DNA from: Klebsiella indica
Lineage (GTDB): Bacteria; Pseudomonadota; Gammaproteobacteria; Enterobacterales; Enterobacteriaceae
Reading direction: 5' to 3'
Length of the DNA: 64,000 nucleotides
Assembly (NCBI RefSeq): GCF_005860775.1
Contig: NZ_VCHQ01000005.1
Span: forward strand, 1 to 64,000
The notes beneath the pieces are model-generated. The model had not been told where the DNA came from. It worked only from the letters and a program-made list of their open reading frames with translations, and did no database searches. A program made the translations under genes and the position numbers. This document shows, in pieces, positions 36,572 to 46,664 of the stretch. The first letter of the stretch is position 1; every line of letters begins with the position of its first letter.

Positions 36572-36887
36572 TTTTTATTCCCTTGCGCTGCCAGACCCAT
36601 TGCGCAGGCTCACACCCCGGGCCGGTCACGATGACGATTTTCTCTGTCGTCAGAAGCGTAATACGCCAGTTCGTTGACAACGTTTCATCCACCTTCACAC
36701 GGCGCCACTTTCCGTCGCTATCCTGCAAAATTCCAGTAAGAACCAGTGAATCGCCGATTGCCCCGCCATAGCGCCACTGGTTAAGTTGCGTCGTACGACA
36801 AAGATCAATCGCTGGCTGAAACGGATCGCGTTCTTCTGCGAACAGCAGAAACGGAAATAGCAATAAAGACGACCATTTATTGCGCAT
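36480..36887 (-). CDS. hofP: Pilus assembly/DNA utilization protein HofP (PilP-like)
   Basis: A 135-residue exported or anchored protein with a hydrophobic N-terminus (MRNKWSSLLLFPFLLFAEE) and the conserved RDPFQPAIDLCR...WRYGG pattern of HofP, the PilP-type partner of the secretin. It ends in a basic tail (RHRGQKRSSRVADRR) encoded by the 92 bases that overlap hofQ in another frame. It overlaps hofO by 11 bases. Sequence conservation in the family is low; the call rests on pattern and position. Confidence 0.87.
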   Translation of the reverse strand: MRNKWSSLLLFPFLLFAEERDPFQPAIDLCRTTQLNQWRYGGAIGDSLVLTGILQDSDGKWRRVKVDETLSTNWRITLLTTEKIVIVTGPGCEPAQWVWQRKGIKNDEMDKSAVSAVAGNRHRGQKRSSRVADRR

Positions 36888-37314
36888 CTTCGGCCTCCAG
36901 TTGCACAGTCAGCAGTAAAGCCTGTTTTTCCGGCCGTATTGAAAATGCCGTTACCCCCATTCCGCAGCGGGCGAACCAGGAAAACAGCACAGGCACCGCT
37001 TGCCAGTCAACTGACAGTTGCATCTCTCCCCCTCCCCCCATCGGTCGCCAGGCAACAAGCGCCGCCCTCCTAACGGGAATATCAACAGGAGAAAAGACCT
37101 GAGTGGGGACGTCATCTCTTCTGGCGTTCTGTAACGTGGCTCGCAGTGGCAACAGTTTCTTCCACTGCGCCTGCATACGCTGCAGATCCCTTTCTTGTGT
37201 GTCTGGCGCAGAAGACGAGAGCCACAGCCAGCCCCCGACAATGAGAAGCAAAATAACAGGCAACACGAACAGGCTTTTACACTCAGACAGCCAACGCTCA
37301 ATGCACGCCCGCAT
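36877..37314 (-). CDS. hofO: DNA utilization protein HofO (PilO-like)
   Basis: A small inner membrane protein: short cytoplasmic start (MRACIERWLSECKS), one membrane helix at about residues 15-33, and a periplasmic domain (DLQRMQAQWKKLLPLRATL coiled segment). This matches HofO/PilO architecture. With the ATG at 37314 it is 145 residues, the family length; the frame remains open 22 more codons inside hofN. It overlaps hofN by 17 bases and hofP by 11. Confidence 0.86.
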   Translation of the reverse strand: MRACIERWLSECKSLFVLPVILLLIVGGWLWLSSSAPDTQERDLQRMQAQWKKLLPLRATLQNARRDDVPTQVFSPVDIPVRRAALVAWRPMGGGGEMQLSVDWQAVPVLFSWFARCGMGVTAFSIRPEKQALLLTVQLEAEDAQ

Positions 37315-37837
37315 CTTCACTCTCTCCGGCCATGGAAAAGCTGAATAACCAGCGCCCTTCGCTATCGCGGTGTGTTTCACCGGCCTGAGCCGGACGGAAA
37401 CCAGTTATGTTCTCCAGCGCCTTCTCCAGCGCGGCTAACCCTTTAATATTTAACGTTAGCCCACGCAGTAACAGCGCATTTTGTCGGTATTCCAGATGCG
37501 TTAACCAGGCTTGTGCCGGTAACCGGGCGGCGATCATTCGCAATCCTGGTTGCCATGCAGCGGTTTTCTCTCGCCGCCGCCGACTCTGGCGCAGCCGCTC
37601 GTACTGCTGTAGCTGTTGCTGCATTACTCGTTCACGCTGTTGAAACGCGGTGTAAAGGCGGTTTTCAGCGTTTATTCTCACCGTTTCAAACGCGTGGTTA
37701 ACTTGCCTGTTGAGCCGTGAGGTAACCAACAGCGCGAGCAGGATAAGCAGGAACCCTGCGACCAGTAGTCCGCCCATCTGCAGACGCTGCCGTCGGCGCG
37801 TTTCACGCCAGGGCAGAAAGTTGACTATCTGGACCAT
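37298..37837 (-). CDS. hofN: DNA utilization protein HofN (PilN-like)
   Basis: A 179-residue PilN-type bitopic protein. It has the conserved N-terminal motif NFLPWRETRRRQR that in PilN contacts PilM, a membrane helix at about residues 23-41, and a periplasmic coiled coil followed by a ferredoxin-like domain. It overlaps hofM by 13 bases and hofO by 17, consistent with a coupled operon. Confidence 0.91.
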   Translation of the reverse strand: MVQIVNFLPWRETRRRQRLQMGGLLVAGFLLILLALLVTSRLNRQVNHAFETVRINAENRLYTAFQQRERVMQQQLQQYERLRQSRRRREKTAAWQPGLRMIAARLPAQAWLTHLEYRQNALLLRGLTLNIKGLAALEKALENITGFRPAQAGETHRDSEGRWLFSFSMAGESEDAGVH

Positions 37838-38625
37838 GGTTGACGACCTCCCAGCGCCAGGCCCAGCGCAACGGTAAAGCTGTCGCTACAGGCCGGGAGA
37901 GGAGGCTGCAACCGATGAATGACGCTCCAGACGTCAAAGCTTTGCTCGTCGCACGGCGTGGAAGCGCAGAGCCAAAATTCCCCTGCGCCCACCTGTGACA
38001 CCAGACGGGAAAAAGATGGGATTTCGCTGTATACGCAACATCCCCAGCTATCGACTGTCGCCCAAAGCCAGCTATCTTCGCCTCGCCACGCCAGACCATG
38101 GGTCCGGGAGGGCAACCAGGGGAAAAAAGCTCTGAGCGCGCAGGCATCCGGAACAATCCCCACGACACTCAGCTTGAGACGTTTCGCCAGGCGGCACAGC
38201 ACATTAATATCTAACCGCTGTGCCGCGGTGACTCGCCAGCCGTCATCCATGCCGCTCGCAGAATAATCGACACATAATGAAGAAGCAGAACATTCCAGTT
38301 GCTGCGCCATTGCGCTGGCTATCCAGGCCGCCTGCTCGCTTTCATTTAATGAAGTTTGCGGACACGGCAGTTGTTTTTGCAATGTTCGCGCCGCTGGAAA
38401 AGCAATACAAACCTGATGCTGCAAAGGTAGTTCACGCCGCCAGTTCTGCAGTTGCCGGGCCAATGCGTCGACATCGACAACCAACCCCTGACGCACGGTA
38501 CCGGGCGTTAATGGGATTTCCCACCAGCGACGTAACGCCCAGCGTGAGCGCTCATACGCCAGCGCGACAATCGCGATATGATCCTGCTGGATATGCATTC
38601 CTATGCGCCAGTTTCTAAAGGCCAT
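37825..38625 (-). CDS. hofM: DNA utilization protein HofM (PilM-like)
   Basis: A 266-residue actin-fold PilM-type protein, the cytoplasmic platform that binds HofN/PilN. It contains CIAFPAARTLQKQLPCP, TAAQ...RLKLSVVGIVPDACALR and the terminal ALGLALGG of the family. The ATG at 38625 has AAGGAG 9 bases upstream; the 9 earlier codons are not conserved. It is the first gene of the hofMNOPQ operon and diverges from mrcA. Confidence 0.92.
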   Translation of the reverse strand: MAFRNWRIGMHIQQDHIAIVALAYERSRWALRRWWEIPLTPGTVRQGLVVDVDALARQLQNWRRELPLQHQVCIAFPAARTLQKQLPCPQTSLNESEQAAWIASAMAQQLECSASSLCVDYSASGMDDGWRVTAAQRLDINVLCRLAKRLKLSVVGIVPDACALRAFFPWLPSRTHGLAWRGEDSWLWATVDSWGCCVYSEIPSFSRLVSQVGAGEFWLCASTPCDEQSFDVWSVIHRLQPPLPACSDSFTVALGLALGGRQPWSR

Positions 38626-38742
38626 TCTGACGATCTCCTTATCAGCCAACATGTTTCGCTATATCAATGCACCAGGCTTGCCTTTATACTACTGCGCGTT
38701 TGTTTATAAACTGCCCAATTCAAACTAAATGAGAAATCTCCG

Positions 38743-41301
38743 GTGAAGTTCGTAAAGTATCTTTTTATCCTTGCCATCTGTTGCGTATTGCTGGGAGCAG
38801 GCTCAATTTTTGGTCTCTATAAATACATAGAGCCTCAGCTCCCTGACGTCGCGACGCTGAAGGATGTACACCTGCAAATCCCGATGCAGGTCTATAGCGC
38901 GGATGGCGAGCTGATCGCGCAATACGGCGAAAAACGCCGTATTCCCGTCACGCTAAAACAAATACCGCCTGCGCTGATAAACGCGTTTATCGCCACCGAA
39001 GACAGCCGTTTTTATGAGCACCATGGCGTCGACCCGATCGGGATTTTCCGCGCCGCCAGCGTGGCGATGTTCTCCGGTCACGCTTCTCAGGGCGCCAGTA
39101 CTATCACTCAACAGCTCGCGCGTAACTTCTTTCTGAGCCCCGAGAAGACGCTGATGCGTAAGGTGAAAGAGGCCTTCCTGGCGATCCGCATTGAACAATT
39201 GCTCACGAAAGATGAAATTCTTGAACTGTACCTGAACAAAATCTATCTCGGTTATCGCGCCTACGGCGTCGGTGCCGCCGCTCAGGTATATTTCGGTAAA
39301 ACCGTCGACCAGCTCACGCTGAGTGAGATAGCCGTGATCGCCGGCTTGCCTAAAGCACCGTCAACATTTAATCCACTCTATTCTCTGGACCGCGCCACTG
39401 CACGCCGCAACGTGGTGCTCTCGCGTATGCTGAGCGAAGGCTACATCACCCAGTCGCAATACGATCAGGCGCGTAGTCAGGCCATTGACGCCAGTTACCA
39501 TGCGCCGAAAATCGCCTTCTCATCCCCCTATCTCAGCGAAATGGTGCGTCAGGAGATGGTCAGCCGTTACGGCGAGCGGGCTTACGAAGACGGCTATCGC
39601 GTCTATACCACCATTACGCGAAAAAGCCAGTTGGCTGCTCAGCAGGCAGTACGCGATAACGTGATAAATTATGATATGCGTCACGGTTATCGCGGCCCTG
39701 CAGGCGTGCTGTGGAAAGTCGGCGAAACGCCATGGGATAGCCACAAAATCATCGACGCGTTGAAAAAAATTCCCGGCTTTGGCCCCCTCACGCCGGCGGT
39801 TATCACGTCGGTGAGTCCGCAGGAAGCCATCGCGCTGCTGAGTAACGGAACATCGGTGTCGCTGAATATGGAAGGCGTGCGTTGGGCGCGTCGGTTCATT
39901 TCCGACACTCAGCAAGGCGCCACGCCGCGTAAAGTGAATGATGTTCTGCAGGCCGGACAGCAGGTCTGGATACGCCAGGTGAGTAATAACTGGTGGCTGG
40001 CGCAGGTGCCGGATGTCAACTCCGCGCTGGTATCAATTAATCCGCAAAACGGCGCAATTATCGCGCTGGTCGGCGGTTTTGATTTTAACCAGAGTAAATT
40101 CAACCGTGCGACTCAGGCGCTGCGCCAGGTCGGCTCGAACATTAAGCCATTCCTTTATACTGCGGCAATGGATAAAGGTTTAACGCTGGCGAGCATGCTC
40201 AACGATGTTCCGATTTCCCGCTGGGATGCGGGTTCCGGCTCAGACTGGCGGCCCAAGAATTCGCCGCCGCAATACGCGGGCCCCATCCGCTTGCGCCAGG
40301 GATTAGGGCAATCGAAGAACGTCGTGATGGTCCGCGCGATGCGCGCCATGGGGGTGGACTATGCTGCCGACTATCTCCAGCGTTTCGGCTTCCCGGCACA
40401 AAACATTGTGCGGACCGAGTCACTGGCGCTGGGTTCAGCATCCTTCACGCCGCTCCAGGTTGCACGCGGCTATTCCGTCATGGCTAACGGCGGTTTCCTG
40501 ATCACCCCGTATTTCATCAGCAAAATAGAGAACGATCAGGGCGGCGTCGTTTTCGAGGAACGGCCGAAAACGGCCTGTCCACAGTGCAACATTCCGGTGA
40601 TTTATGGCGATACACCGAAATCAAATGTGCTGGAGAATAAGGATGTTGAGGACGTTGCCACTTCTCAGGAACCGCAAAACGCCAGTGTTCCTCCGCAGCC
40701 TCAGCTTGAGCAGGTGAACCCATCGCTGGTTGCGCAGAGCGGTGTGCCGGAATATGCGCCACACGTCATCAACACACCGCTGGCCTTCCTGATTAAAAGC
40801 GCCCTGAACACCAATATCTTCGGCGAACCCGGCTGGATGGGGACAGGCTGGCGCGCAGGTCGCGACCTGCAACGTCACGATATTGGCGGCAAAACCGGGA
40901 CCACCAATAATTCAAAGGATGCGTGGTTCTCCGGCTACGGTCCCGGCGTGGTGACATCGGTCTGGATTGGCTTTGATGATCACCGTCGTGATCTGGGGCG
41001 TACCACTGCCTCCGGCGTCATCAAAGATCAAATATCGGGTTACGAAGGTGGCGCTAAAAGCGCGCAACCGGCCTGGGATGAGTTTATGAAAATCGAGCTG
41101 GCGGGCGTACCAGAGCAGCCGCTAACGCCACCGCCTGGCATCATTACGGTGAATATCGATCCCAGTACGGGCCAACTGGCCAGCGGCGGTAATGGCCGTC
41201 CTGAATACTTTATCGATGGTACTCAACCGACGCAACAAGCGGTTCATGAAGTCGGCACCACCCTCACCGATGGCGGGGGCGAGACCCACGAACTGTTCTG
41301 A
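38743..41301 (+). CDS. mrcA: Penicillin-binding protein 1a
   Basis: PBP1a is a bifunctional peptidoglycan synthase of the inner membrane. The 852-residue protein has an N-terminal membrane anchor (residues 6-28) and the GT51 transglycosylase domain (EDSRFYEHHGVDPIG near 86, GASTITQQLARNFFL near 118). The transpeptidase follows, with the active Ser in GSNIKPFLY (about 466), the SKN motif in GQSKNVV and the KTGTT box near 720. The start is GTG with CTCCG-type weak site; E. coli mrcA starts at the same residue. It diverges from hofM and is followed by a stem-loop. Confidence 0.98.
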   Translation: MKFVKYLFILAICCVLLGAGSIFGLYKYIEPQLPDVATLKDVHLQIPMQVYSADGELIAQYGEKRRIPVTLKQIPPALINAFIATEDSRFYEHHGVDPIGIFRAASVAMFSGHASQGASTITQQLARNFFLSPEKTLMRKVKEAFLAIRIEQLLTKDEILELYLNKIYLGYRAYGVGAAAQVYFGKTVDQLTLSEIAVIAGLPKAPSTFNPLYSLDRATARRNVVLSRMLSEGYITQSQYDQARSQAIDASYHAPKIAFSSPYLSEMVRQEMVSRYGERAYEDGYRVYTTITRKSQLAAQQAVRDNVINYDMRHGYRGPAGVLWKVGETPWDSHKIIDALKKIPGFGPLTPAVITSVSPQEAIALLSNGTSVSLNMEGVRWARRFISDTQQGATPRKVNDVLQAGQQVWIRQVSNNWWLAQVPDVNSALVSINPQNGAIIALVGGFDFNQSKFNRATQALRQVGSNIKPFLYTAAMDKGLTLASMLNDVPISRWDAGSGSDWRPKNSPPQYAGPIRLRQGLGQSKNVVMVRAMRAMGVDYAADYLQRFGFPAQNIVRTESLALGSASFTPLQVARGYSVMANGGFLITPYFISKIENDQGGVVFEERPKTACPQCNIPVIYGDTPKSNVLENKDVEDVATSQEPQNASVPPQPQLEQVNPSLVAQSGVPEYAPHVINTPLAFLIKSALNTNIFGEPGWMGTGWRAGRDLQRHDIGGKTGTTNNSKDAWFSGYGPGVVTSVWIGFDDHRRDLGRTTASGVIKDQISGYEGGAKSAQPAWDEFMKIELAGVPEQPLTPPPGIITVNIDPSTGQLASGGNGRPEYFIDGTQPTQQAVHEVGTTLTDGGGETHELF

Positions 41302-41314
41302 CAAAACACGCATC

Positions 41315-41346
41315 TGGGGCTAACATGGATCGTTAAGCCCCATTTG
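41315..41346 (+). terminator. Probable terminator after mrcA
   Basis: TGGGGCTAAC pairs with GTTAAGCCCCA (one bulged base) around a 7-base loop, followed by TTTG. The T-run is weak. The rest of the 298-base mrcA-nudE gap shows no gene. Confidence 0.55.
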
Positions 41347-41599
41347 TCAGGTTCACCCAGTTTCTACGCGTTTGCACTCTCGTCAGGTTTCCTGATGTTC
41401 CCTGCGGCTACCCGGCAGTTGAAAGCCATAAAAAACAGACGATAGCCGAAATTATTCAGGTTGAATCAGGAGAGAAAACGAGCAGACCGTATGTGGTTTT
41501 CGCCAGAGGGATCCCAAAAAGGCAGCATAAACTTCAATAAATTGCTTAACTAACTGGCATTAATCCGCGGGTGTTTAATCTGTATCTGGCAACGTACGC

Positions 41600-42160
41600 C
41601 TAAAGCCGCCCCTGAGCCTGCAGCCATTCACGCAGCAGGAACAACGCACTAACGTTACGCGCCTCATTGAAGTCCTCTTCATCCAGCAGCGTCATCAGTT
41701 GCGACAGCGGCCAACGGACCTGCGGCAACGGCTCTGGCTCATCGCCCGGCAGCGATTCCGGGTAGAGATCTTCCGCTACCAGGATATTCATTTTGCTGGA
41801 GAAATAGGAAGGCGCCATGCTCAGTTTTTTTAAAAAGGTCAGCTTTCGCGCCCCAAACCCAACTTCTTCCTTCAGCTCGCGATTAGCGGCTTCCGGCACG
41901 CTTTCCCCCGGATCAATCAGACCTTTAGAAAAACCCAGTTCATAAGACTCCGTACCGACAGCGTATTCACGGATCAATATAATATGCTCATCGACAATCG
42001 GCACAATCATCACAGCTTCACGGGTAGAAGGCCGCATCCGCTCATACACGCGGCGCACGCCGTTGCTGAACTCCAGATCCACGCTTTCAACATTAAAAAG
42101 GCGCGAGCGCGCGACAGTTTCAACATTGAGAATGGCAGGTTTTTGTAATGATTTGCTCAT
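41600..42160 (-). CDS. nudE: ADP compounds hydrolase NudE
   Basis: NudE is a Nudix hydrolase that splits ADP-ribose, NADH, Ap3A and similar compounds. The Nudix box GLIDPGESVPEAANRELKEE continues with VGF and matches GX5EX7REUXEEXGU (about residues 90-112). The ATG at 42160 gives the 186-residue family length; the ATG two codons earlier is not conserved. It is divergent from igaA. Confidence 0.97.
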   Translation of the reverse strand: MSKSLQKPAILNVETVARSRLFNVESVDLEFSNGVRRVYERMRPSTREAVMIVPIVDEHIILIREYAVGTESYELGFSKGLIDPGESVPEAANRELKEEVGFGARKLTFLKKLSMAPSYFSSKMNILVAEDLYPESLPGDEPEPLPQVRWPLSQLMTLLDEEDFNEARNVSALFLLREWLQAQGRL

Positions 42161-42490
42161 TGTCATCGGTCTATGCTGTGATTACAGAGGTTATTGTGCG
42201 ATACGCAGCACGGTTTCGGCAATTCAATTCGCCATTAATTTACATAGTTGCAACTTAACCATCTTAAATGCCGTTGATATAAAGACAAAAAAGTCAATAG
42301 GTTGAATAGCTTTTGAGAATTTACTGATTCCTGGATTTTAACGTTTTTGATAAGGTTGTATTCTGCTGCGTGGCGCTATCAATTTTCCCGTTTTGACACG
42401 ACATATGCCGAATACGTACGACTTTTTACCTCCGGTGTGAACGGCTACCGACGATACCAGTAAGAAAAGAATAATTATGATGGGATGGGC
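42161..42490. other. nudE-igaA divergent intergenic region
   Basis: This 330-base A+T-rich stretch contains no credible open frame or RNA gene. A TTGACA at 42393-42398 followed after 18 bases by a poor -10 (TACGAC) could drive igaA; this is weak. Promoters for both genes must lie here. Confidence 0.4.
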
Positions 42491-44620
42491 ATGGGCACCT
42501 TTCTGATTTTTTTGCTAGCTCTGCTAATCTGTGCATTGCTTATAGGGTGGTGGTATCGAACGCACGCCAGACGTCGCCGCCTGCCGCTGTTGCATGCATT
42601 TAGCGATGCCGCGACGCGCAAGCTCGCTGATGACGAGCGCAGTGCTGCGGAAAAATATCTCGGCGATCTCAGTCGCAACCAGCAACTGCCGGCTTCGGGC
42701 GCCAGCGCCGCGCCGGTCAACCTGCGGCTGAATGAACAGAGTGACACCGTTTTTACTGTTACCCGGGCGATTACCCGCTACGGCATCACCACTGACGATC
42801 TGAATAAGTGGCGCTACTTCCTTGATTCAGTAGAAGTTCATCTTCCTCCATTCTGGGAACAACATATCAACGATGAAAACAGCGTCGAGTTAATTCCAAC
42901 CGATAGCCTGCCGCTGGTCATTGCCCTCAACGGGCAAACGCTGAAGGACTACCCTCAGGAGGCAAGGGGCTTCGCCCTTGAGCCAACGACGGCGACACAG
43001 GCCTCTATCCGTGGAGAAGAGAGCGAGCAAGTTGAACTGTTGAGTATCCGCCCGGAAACAACGGAAGAGCACGCGCTCAGCCGCCCTGATAGCCTGCGTG
43101 AAGCGGTCCTGGTCGTTGTCGCGTTCCTGCTGTTTTATTGTAGTCTGCTCAGCCCTGAGGTCTTTGCCCCCTGGCTACTGATCGGTGGCGTTTTGCTGCT
43201 ACTGGCCGGTGTATGGGGCATTTATGCGCCGCCGCGTAAAACAACACTTCGGGAAATTCATTGCCTGCGCGGCATGCCTAAACGCTGGGGACTGTTTGGC
43301 GAAAATAACCAGGAACATATCAACAATATTTCTCTCGGCATTATCGACCTCATCTACCCACGCCACTGGCAACCGTGGATTACCCAGGATCTCGGCCAGC
43401 AAACGGATATTGATATCTACCTCAGTCGCCATGTTGTCCGCCAGGGGCGTTTTCTGTCGCTGCATGATGAGGTCAAAAACTTCCCGCTTCAATACTGGCT
43501 ACGCAGCGCGATTATCGCCTCGGGCGCGCTGTTGGTTGTTGTTATGTTATGGGCCAGCGTACCGCTGGATATGCCTTTTAAATTCACCCTTTCATGGCTG
43601 AAAGGCGCACAGACTATTGAAGCCACAACGGTCGCCCAGCTAGAGAAGTCACATATCCGGATCGGCGACACGCTGCGCCTGAAGGGAAGCGGCATGTGTA
43701 ATATCCACACGCCGGGCGCCTGGACAGCAAAAGAGAACCTGCCGTTCAGGCCATTCGACTGTTCGCAAATCGTCTGGAATGATGCCCCTCCCCTGCCACT
43801 GCCGGAGTCAGATATTGTCACCAGGGCGACAGCGTTAATGCAAACCGTTCAGCGCCAGCTCCATCCCGAATCAACCGATCAGTCACACGTCAGTCCAGCG
43901 CTGCGTTCCGCCATCCAGAAATCAGGGATGGTGCTGCTTGATGACTTTGGCGATATCGTGACAAAAACCAACGATCTCTGTTCGGCAAAAGATGACTGTA
44001 TTCGGCTGAAGAATGCGCTGGTCAATCTTGGCAACACGCATAACTGGGAAACCCTGATCAAACGCGCGAACACGGGTAAACTGGATGGCGTCAATGTACT
44101 TCTGCGGCCGGTCAGCGCTGAGTCGCTGGAAAACCTGGTCACTACATCCACCGCGCCATTTGTCAGCCGCGAAACCTCACGCGCAGCCCAGGCGCTAAAT
44201 AGCCCGGCGCCGGGCGGTTTCTTGATTATCAGCGATGAAGGAAGCAGCCTGGTGAATCAACCATGGCCAACTGCCGGACTATATGACTTTCCCGCACATC
44301 AGCAGTGGAGCGAACTGCAGCGGCTGGCGGGTATGTTGATGCACACGCCGTTTCAGGCGGAAGGGATCGTCACGAACCTCTATACCGATGCCAACGGTAC
44401 CCAGCATGTTAATCTGCACCGAATCCCCGATCGTACCGGTCTGTGGCGTTACCTCGGGACAACGCTACTGCTGCTGGCAATGCTGGGCTGCATGGTCTAT
44501 CACAGTATCCAGGCTATACGTCGCTATCAGCGGCACCGTCAACGCCAGGAAGAGATCCAGAAATACTACGAAAACTGTCTGAATCCGGTTCTGCTCTCCT
44601 CGCCAGACACGCAAGAATAA
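42491..44620 (+). CDS. igaA: IgaA/YrfF inner membrane repressor of the Rcs phosphorelay
   Basis: IgaA holds the Rcs envelope-stress phosphorelay off by contacting RcsD; it is essential when Rcs is intact. The 709-residue protein has a membrane helix at residues 4-22, a helix pair near 205-245, one near 340-360 and one near 645-665, with a large periplasmic domain between the last two (CNIH...PFDCSQI and LCSAKDDC cysteine pairs). I chose the ATG at 42491 by alignment with the family start MSTIxIFLAALLAC; the ATG at 42485 is close and also possible. It is clearly more diverged from E. coli and Salmonella than those are from each other. Confidence 0.96.
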   Translation: MGTFLIFLLALLICALLIGWWYRTHARRRRLPLLHAFSDAATRKLADDERSAAEKYLGDLSRNQQLPASGASAAPVNLRLNEQSDTVFTVTRAITRYGITTDDLNKWRYFLDSVEVHLPPFWEQHINDENSVELIPTDSLPLVIALNGQTLKDYPQEARGFALEPTTATQASIRGEESEQVELLSIRPETTEEHALSRPDSLREAVLVVVAFLLFYCSLLSPEVFAPWLLIGGVLLLLAGVWGIYAPPRKTTLREIHCLRGMPKRWGLFGENNQEHINNISLGIIDLIYPRHWQPWITQDLGQQTDIDIYLSRHVVRQGRFLSLHDEVKNFPLQYWLRSAIIASGALLVVVMLWASVPLDMPFKFTLSWLKGAQTIEATTVAQLEKSHIRIGDTLRLKGSGMCNIHTPGAWTAKENLPFRPFDCSQIVWNDAPPLPLPESDIVTRATALMQTVQRQLHPESTDQSHVSPALRSAIQKSGMVLLDDFGDIVTKTNDLCSAKDDCIRLKNALVNLGNTHNWETLIKRANTGKLDGVNVLLRPVSAESLENLVTTSTAPFVSRETSRAAQALNSPAPGGFLIISDEGSSLVNQPWPTAGLYDFPAHQQWSELQRLAGMLMHTPFQAEGIVTNLYTDANGTQHVNLHRIPDRTGLWRYLGTTLLLLAMLGCMVYHSIQAIRRYQRHRQRQEEIQKYYENCLNPVLLSSPDTQE

Positions 44621-44679
44621 TTCTCTGCGTGACAGGGTATGATACCCTGTCGCGCCATTCCCTTCTCTGGAGACTTACC

Positions 44680-45363
44680 ATGCATGTTGATATCGCCTGG
44701 CAGGAAGTTGATACCGTTCTGCTGGATATGGACGGTACGCTTCTCGACCTCGCCTTTGACAACTATTTCTGGCAAAAACTGGTCCCGGAAACCTGGGGAG
44801 CCGCGCGGGGGCTCAATCTGCAGGAAGCCAGGGAAGCGATACGTCAGGAGTATCACGCGGTGCAACATACGCTAAACTGGTACTGTCTGGACTACTGGAG
44901 CGAACGCCTGGATTTGGATATTTATGCCATGACCAGCGAGCAGGGGCCGCGGGCCGCGCTGCGTGACGATACCGTGCCGTTTCTTGATGCCCTGCAAACC
45001 CACGGTAAGCGCAGGATTTTACTGACTAACGCCCATCCGCATAATCTGGCGGTAAAGCTAAAACATACCGGGCTGGACGCGCACCTTGATTTATTGCTTT
45101 CCACCCACACATTTGGTTATCCGAAAGAGGATCAGCGACTGTGGCGCGCAGTGACCGAAGAAATCGGCATTGATGCGCGCAAAACGCTCTTTGTTGACGA
45201 TAACGAAGCGATTCTGGATGCGGCGGCAACATTTGGCATCCGCTATTGCCTGGGTGTCACCAACCCCGATTCCGGGCTTGAGGAAAAAAGCTATGCGCAT
45301 CATCCGGGACTGAATGACTACCGGCGACTGATCCCCTCACTGACCCAACAGGAGAGGCCATGA
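44680..45363 (+). CDS. yrfG: GMP/IMP 5'-nucleotidase YrfG
   Basis: YrfG is a HAD-family nucleotidase acting on purine monophosphates. The 227-residue protein has motif I LLDMDGTLLDLAFDN (near 14-28), motif II LLTNAHPHNL, and motif IV FVDDNEAILDAA. The ATG at 44680 has GGAG upstream; the longer open frame begins inside igaA and is not real. Its stop overlaps hslR by ATGA. Confidence 0.96.
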   Translation: MHVDIAWQEVDTVLLDMDGTLLDLAFDNYFWQKLVPETWGAARGLNLQEAREAIRQEYHAVQHTLNWYCLDYWSERLDLDIYAMTSEQGPRAALRDDTVPFLDALQTHGKRRILLTNAHPHNLAVKLKHTGLDAHLDLLLSTHTFGYPKEDQRLWRAVTEEIGIDARKTLFVDDNEAILDAAATFGIRYCLGVTNPDSGLEEKSYAHHPGLNDYRRLIPSLTQQERP

Positions 45364-45761
45364 AAGAAAAATCCGTCGAAGCCATCCGGCTGGACAAATG
45401 GCTTTGGGCAGCACGCATTTATAAAACCCGCGCGCTGGCGCGCGAGATGATTGAAGGCGGTAAGGTGCATTACAACGGGCAGCGTAGCAAACCAGGGAAA
45501 GTGGTCGAGCTGAATGCCACCCTGATGCTCCGCCAGGGCAATGATGAGCGCACTATTGTGGTAAAAGGCATTAGCGGACAACGTCGGCCAGCCAGCGAAG
45601 CTGTCGCGCTTTACGAAGAGACGGCGGAAAGCATTGAGAAACGCGAGAAAATGGCGCTGGCGCGCAAAATGAACGCGCTAACCATGCCGCATCCCGACAG
45701 ACGTCCGGATAAGAAAGAGCGCCGCGACCTGATGAGATTTAAACACGGCAATAGTGAATAA
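45360..45761 (+). CDS. hslR: Heat shock protein Hsp15 (ribosome-associated)
   Basis: Hsp15 binds free 50S subunits that still carry a nascent chain and helps recycle them. The 133-residue protein has an S4 RNA-binding domain at residues 9-75 (RLDKWLWAARIYKTRALA) and a basic, Arg/Lys-rich tail. Its ATG overlaps the yrfG stop, and hslO follows 24 bases later, forming a yrfG-hslR-hslO operon. Confidence 0.97.
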   Translation: MKEKSVEAIRLDKWLWAARIYKTRALAREMIEGGKVHYNGQRSKPGKVVELNATLMLRQGNDERTIVVKGISGQRRPASEAVALYEETAESIEKREKMALARKMNALTMPHPDRRPDKKERRDLMRFKHGNSE

Positions 45762-45785
45762 CTGTGGCCAGCAAGAGAGATTATT

Positions 45786-46664
45786 ATGACTCAACACGAT
45801 CAATTACACCGCTATCTGTTTGAAAATTATGCCGTACGCGGTGAGCTGGTAACCGTTTCAGAAACCTTAGAACAGATTCTGACGAACCACAGCTATCCGC
45901 AGCCGGTTAAAACCGTGCTGGCGGAGCTACTGGTCGCCACCAGCCTGCTGACCGCAACGCTGAAGTTTGCTGGCGATATTACCGTTCAGTTGCAGGGTGA
46001 TGGCCCGCTATCGCTGGCGGTAATTAACGGCAACAATCAGCAGCAGATGCGCGGCGTCGCCCGCACCCAGGGCGAGATCCCGGAAGGCGCGGATCTGAAA
46101 ACCCTGGTCGGTAATGGATATCTGGTCATTACGATCTCGCCGGAAGAAGGCGAGCGCTATCAGGGCGTGGTCGGTCTGGAGGGCGATACGCTGGCGGCTT
46201 GTCTGGAAGATTATTTCCAGCGCTCAGAACAGCTGCCCACTCGTCTGATCATTCGTAGCGGTGAGCATGACGGCAAACCGATGGCAGGTGGCATGCTGTT
46301 GCAGGTTCTGCCTGCGCAAGATGCGCAGGCGGCTGATTTCGAACATCTCAGCACCCTGACCGATACCATCAAAGCTGAAGAGCTATTCACCCTGCCAGCA
46401 AACGACGTGCTCTGGCGTCTGTACCACGAAGAAGAAGTGACCGTCTACGAGCCGCAGAACGTAGAGTTTAAATGTACCTGCTCTCGTGAACGCTGTGCCG
46501 GCGCGCTGAAAACGTTGCCGGATGAGGAGATTGACAGCATCCTGGCAGATGAAGGGGAGATTGATATGCACTGCGACTACTGCGGCAATCATTACCTCTT
46601 TAATGCAATGGACATCGCCGAGATCCGCAACAACGCTTCTCCGGCTGACCCGCAGATTCACTAA
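45786..46664 (+). CDS. hslO: Redox-regulated chaperone Hsp33
   Basis: Hsp33 is activated by oxidative unfolding. The 292-residue protein has the four zinc-binding redox cysteines near the C-terminus in CTCSRERC and CDYC, about 30 residues apart, as in the family (CxC and CxxC). It is third in the yrfG-hslR-hslO set. In E. coli yhgE follows hslO; here no yhgE is present before pckA. Confidence 0.98.
   Translation: MTQHDQLHRYLFENYAVRGELVTVSETLEQILTNHSYPQPVKTVLAELLVATSLLTATLKFAGDITVQLQGDGPLSLAVINGNNQQQMRGVARTQGEIPEGADLKTLVGNGYLVITISPEEGERYQGVVGLEGDTLAACLEDYFQRSEQLPTRLIIRSGEHDGKPMAGGMLLQVLPAQDAQAADFEHLSTLTDTIKAEELFTLPANDVLWRLYHEEEVTVYEPQNVEFKCTCSRERCAGALKTLPDEEIDSILADEGEIDMHCDYCGNHYLFNAMDIAEIRNNASPADPQIH

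Noticed and set aside
41343-41599. mrcA-nudE gap examined for a small RNA or ERIC/REP element
   Set aside because: Only scattered short repeats (GTCAGGTT twice) and no stable palindrome or promoter-terminator pair.
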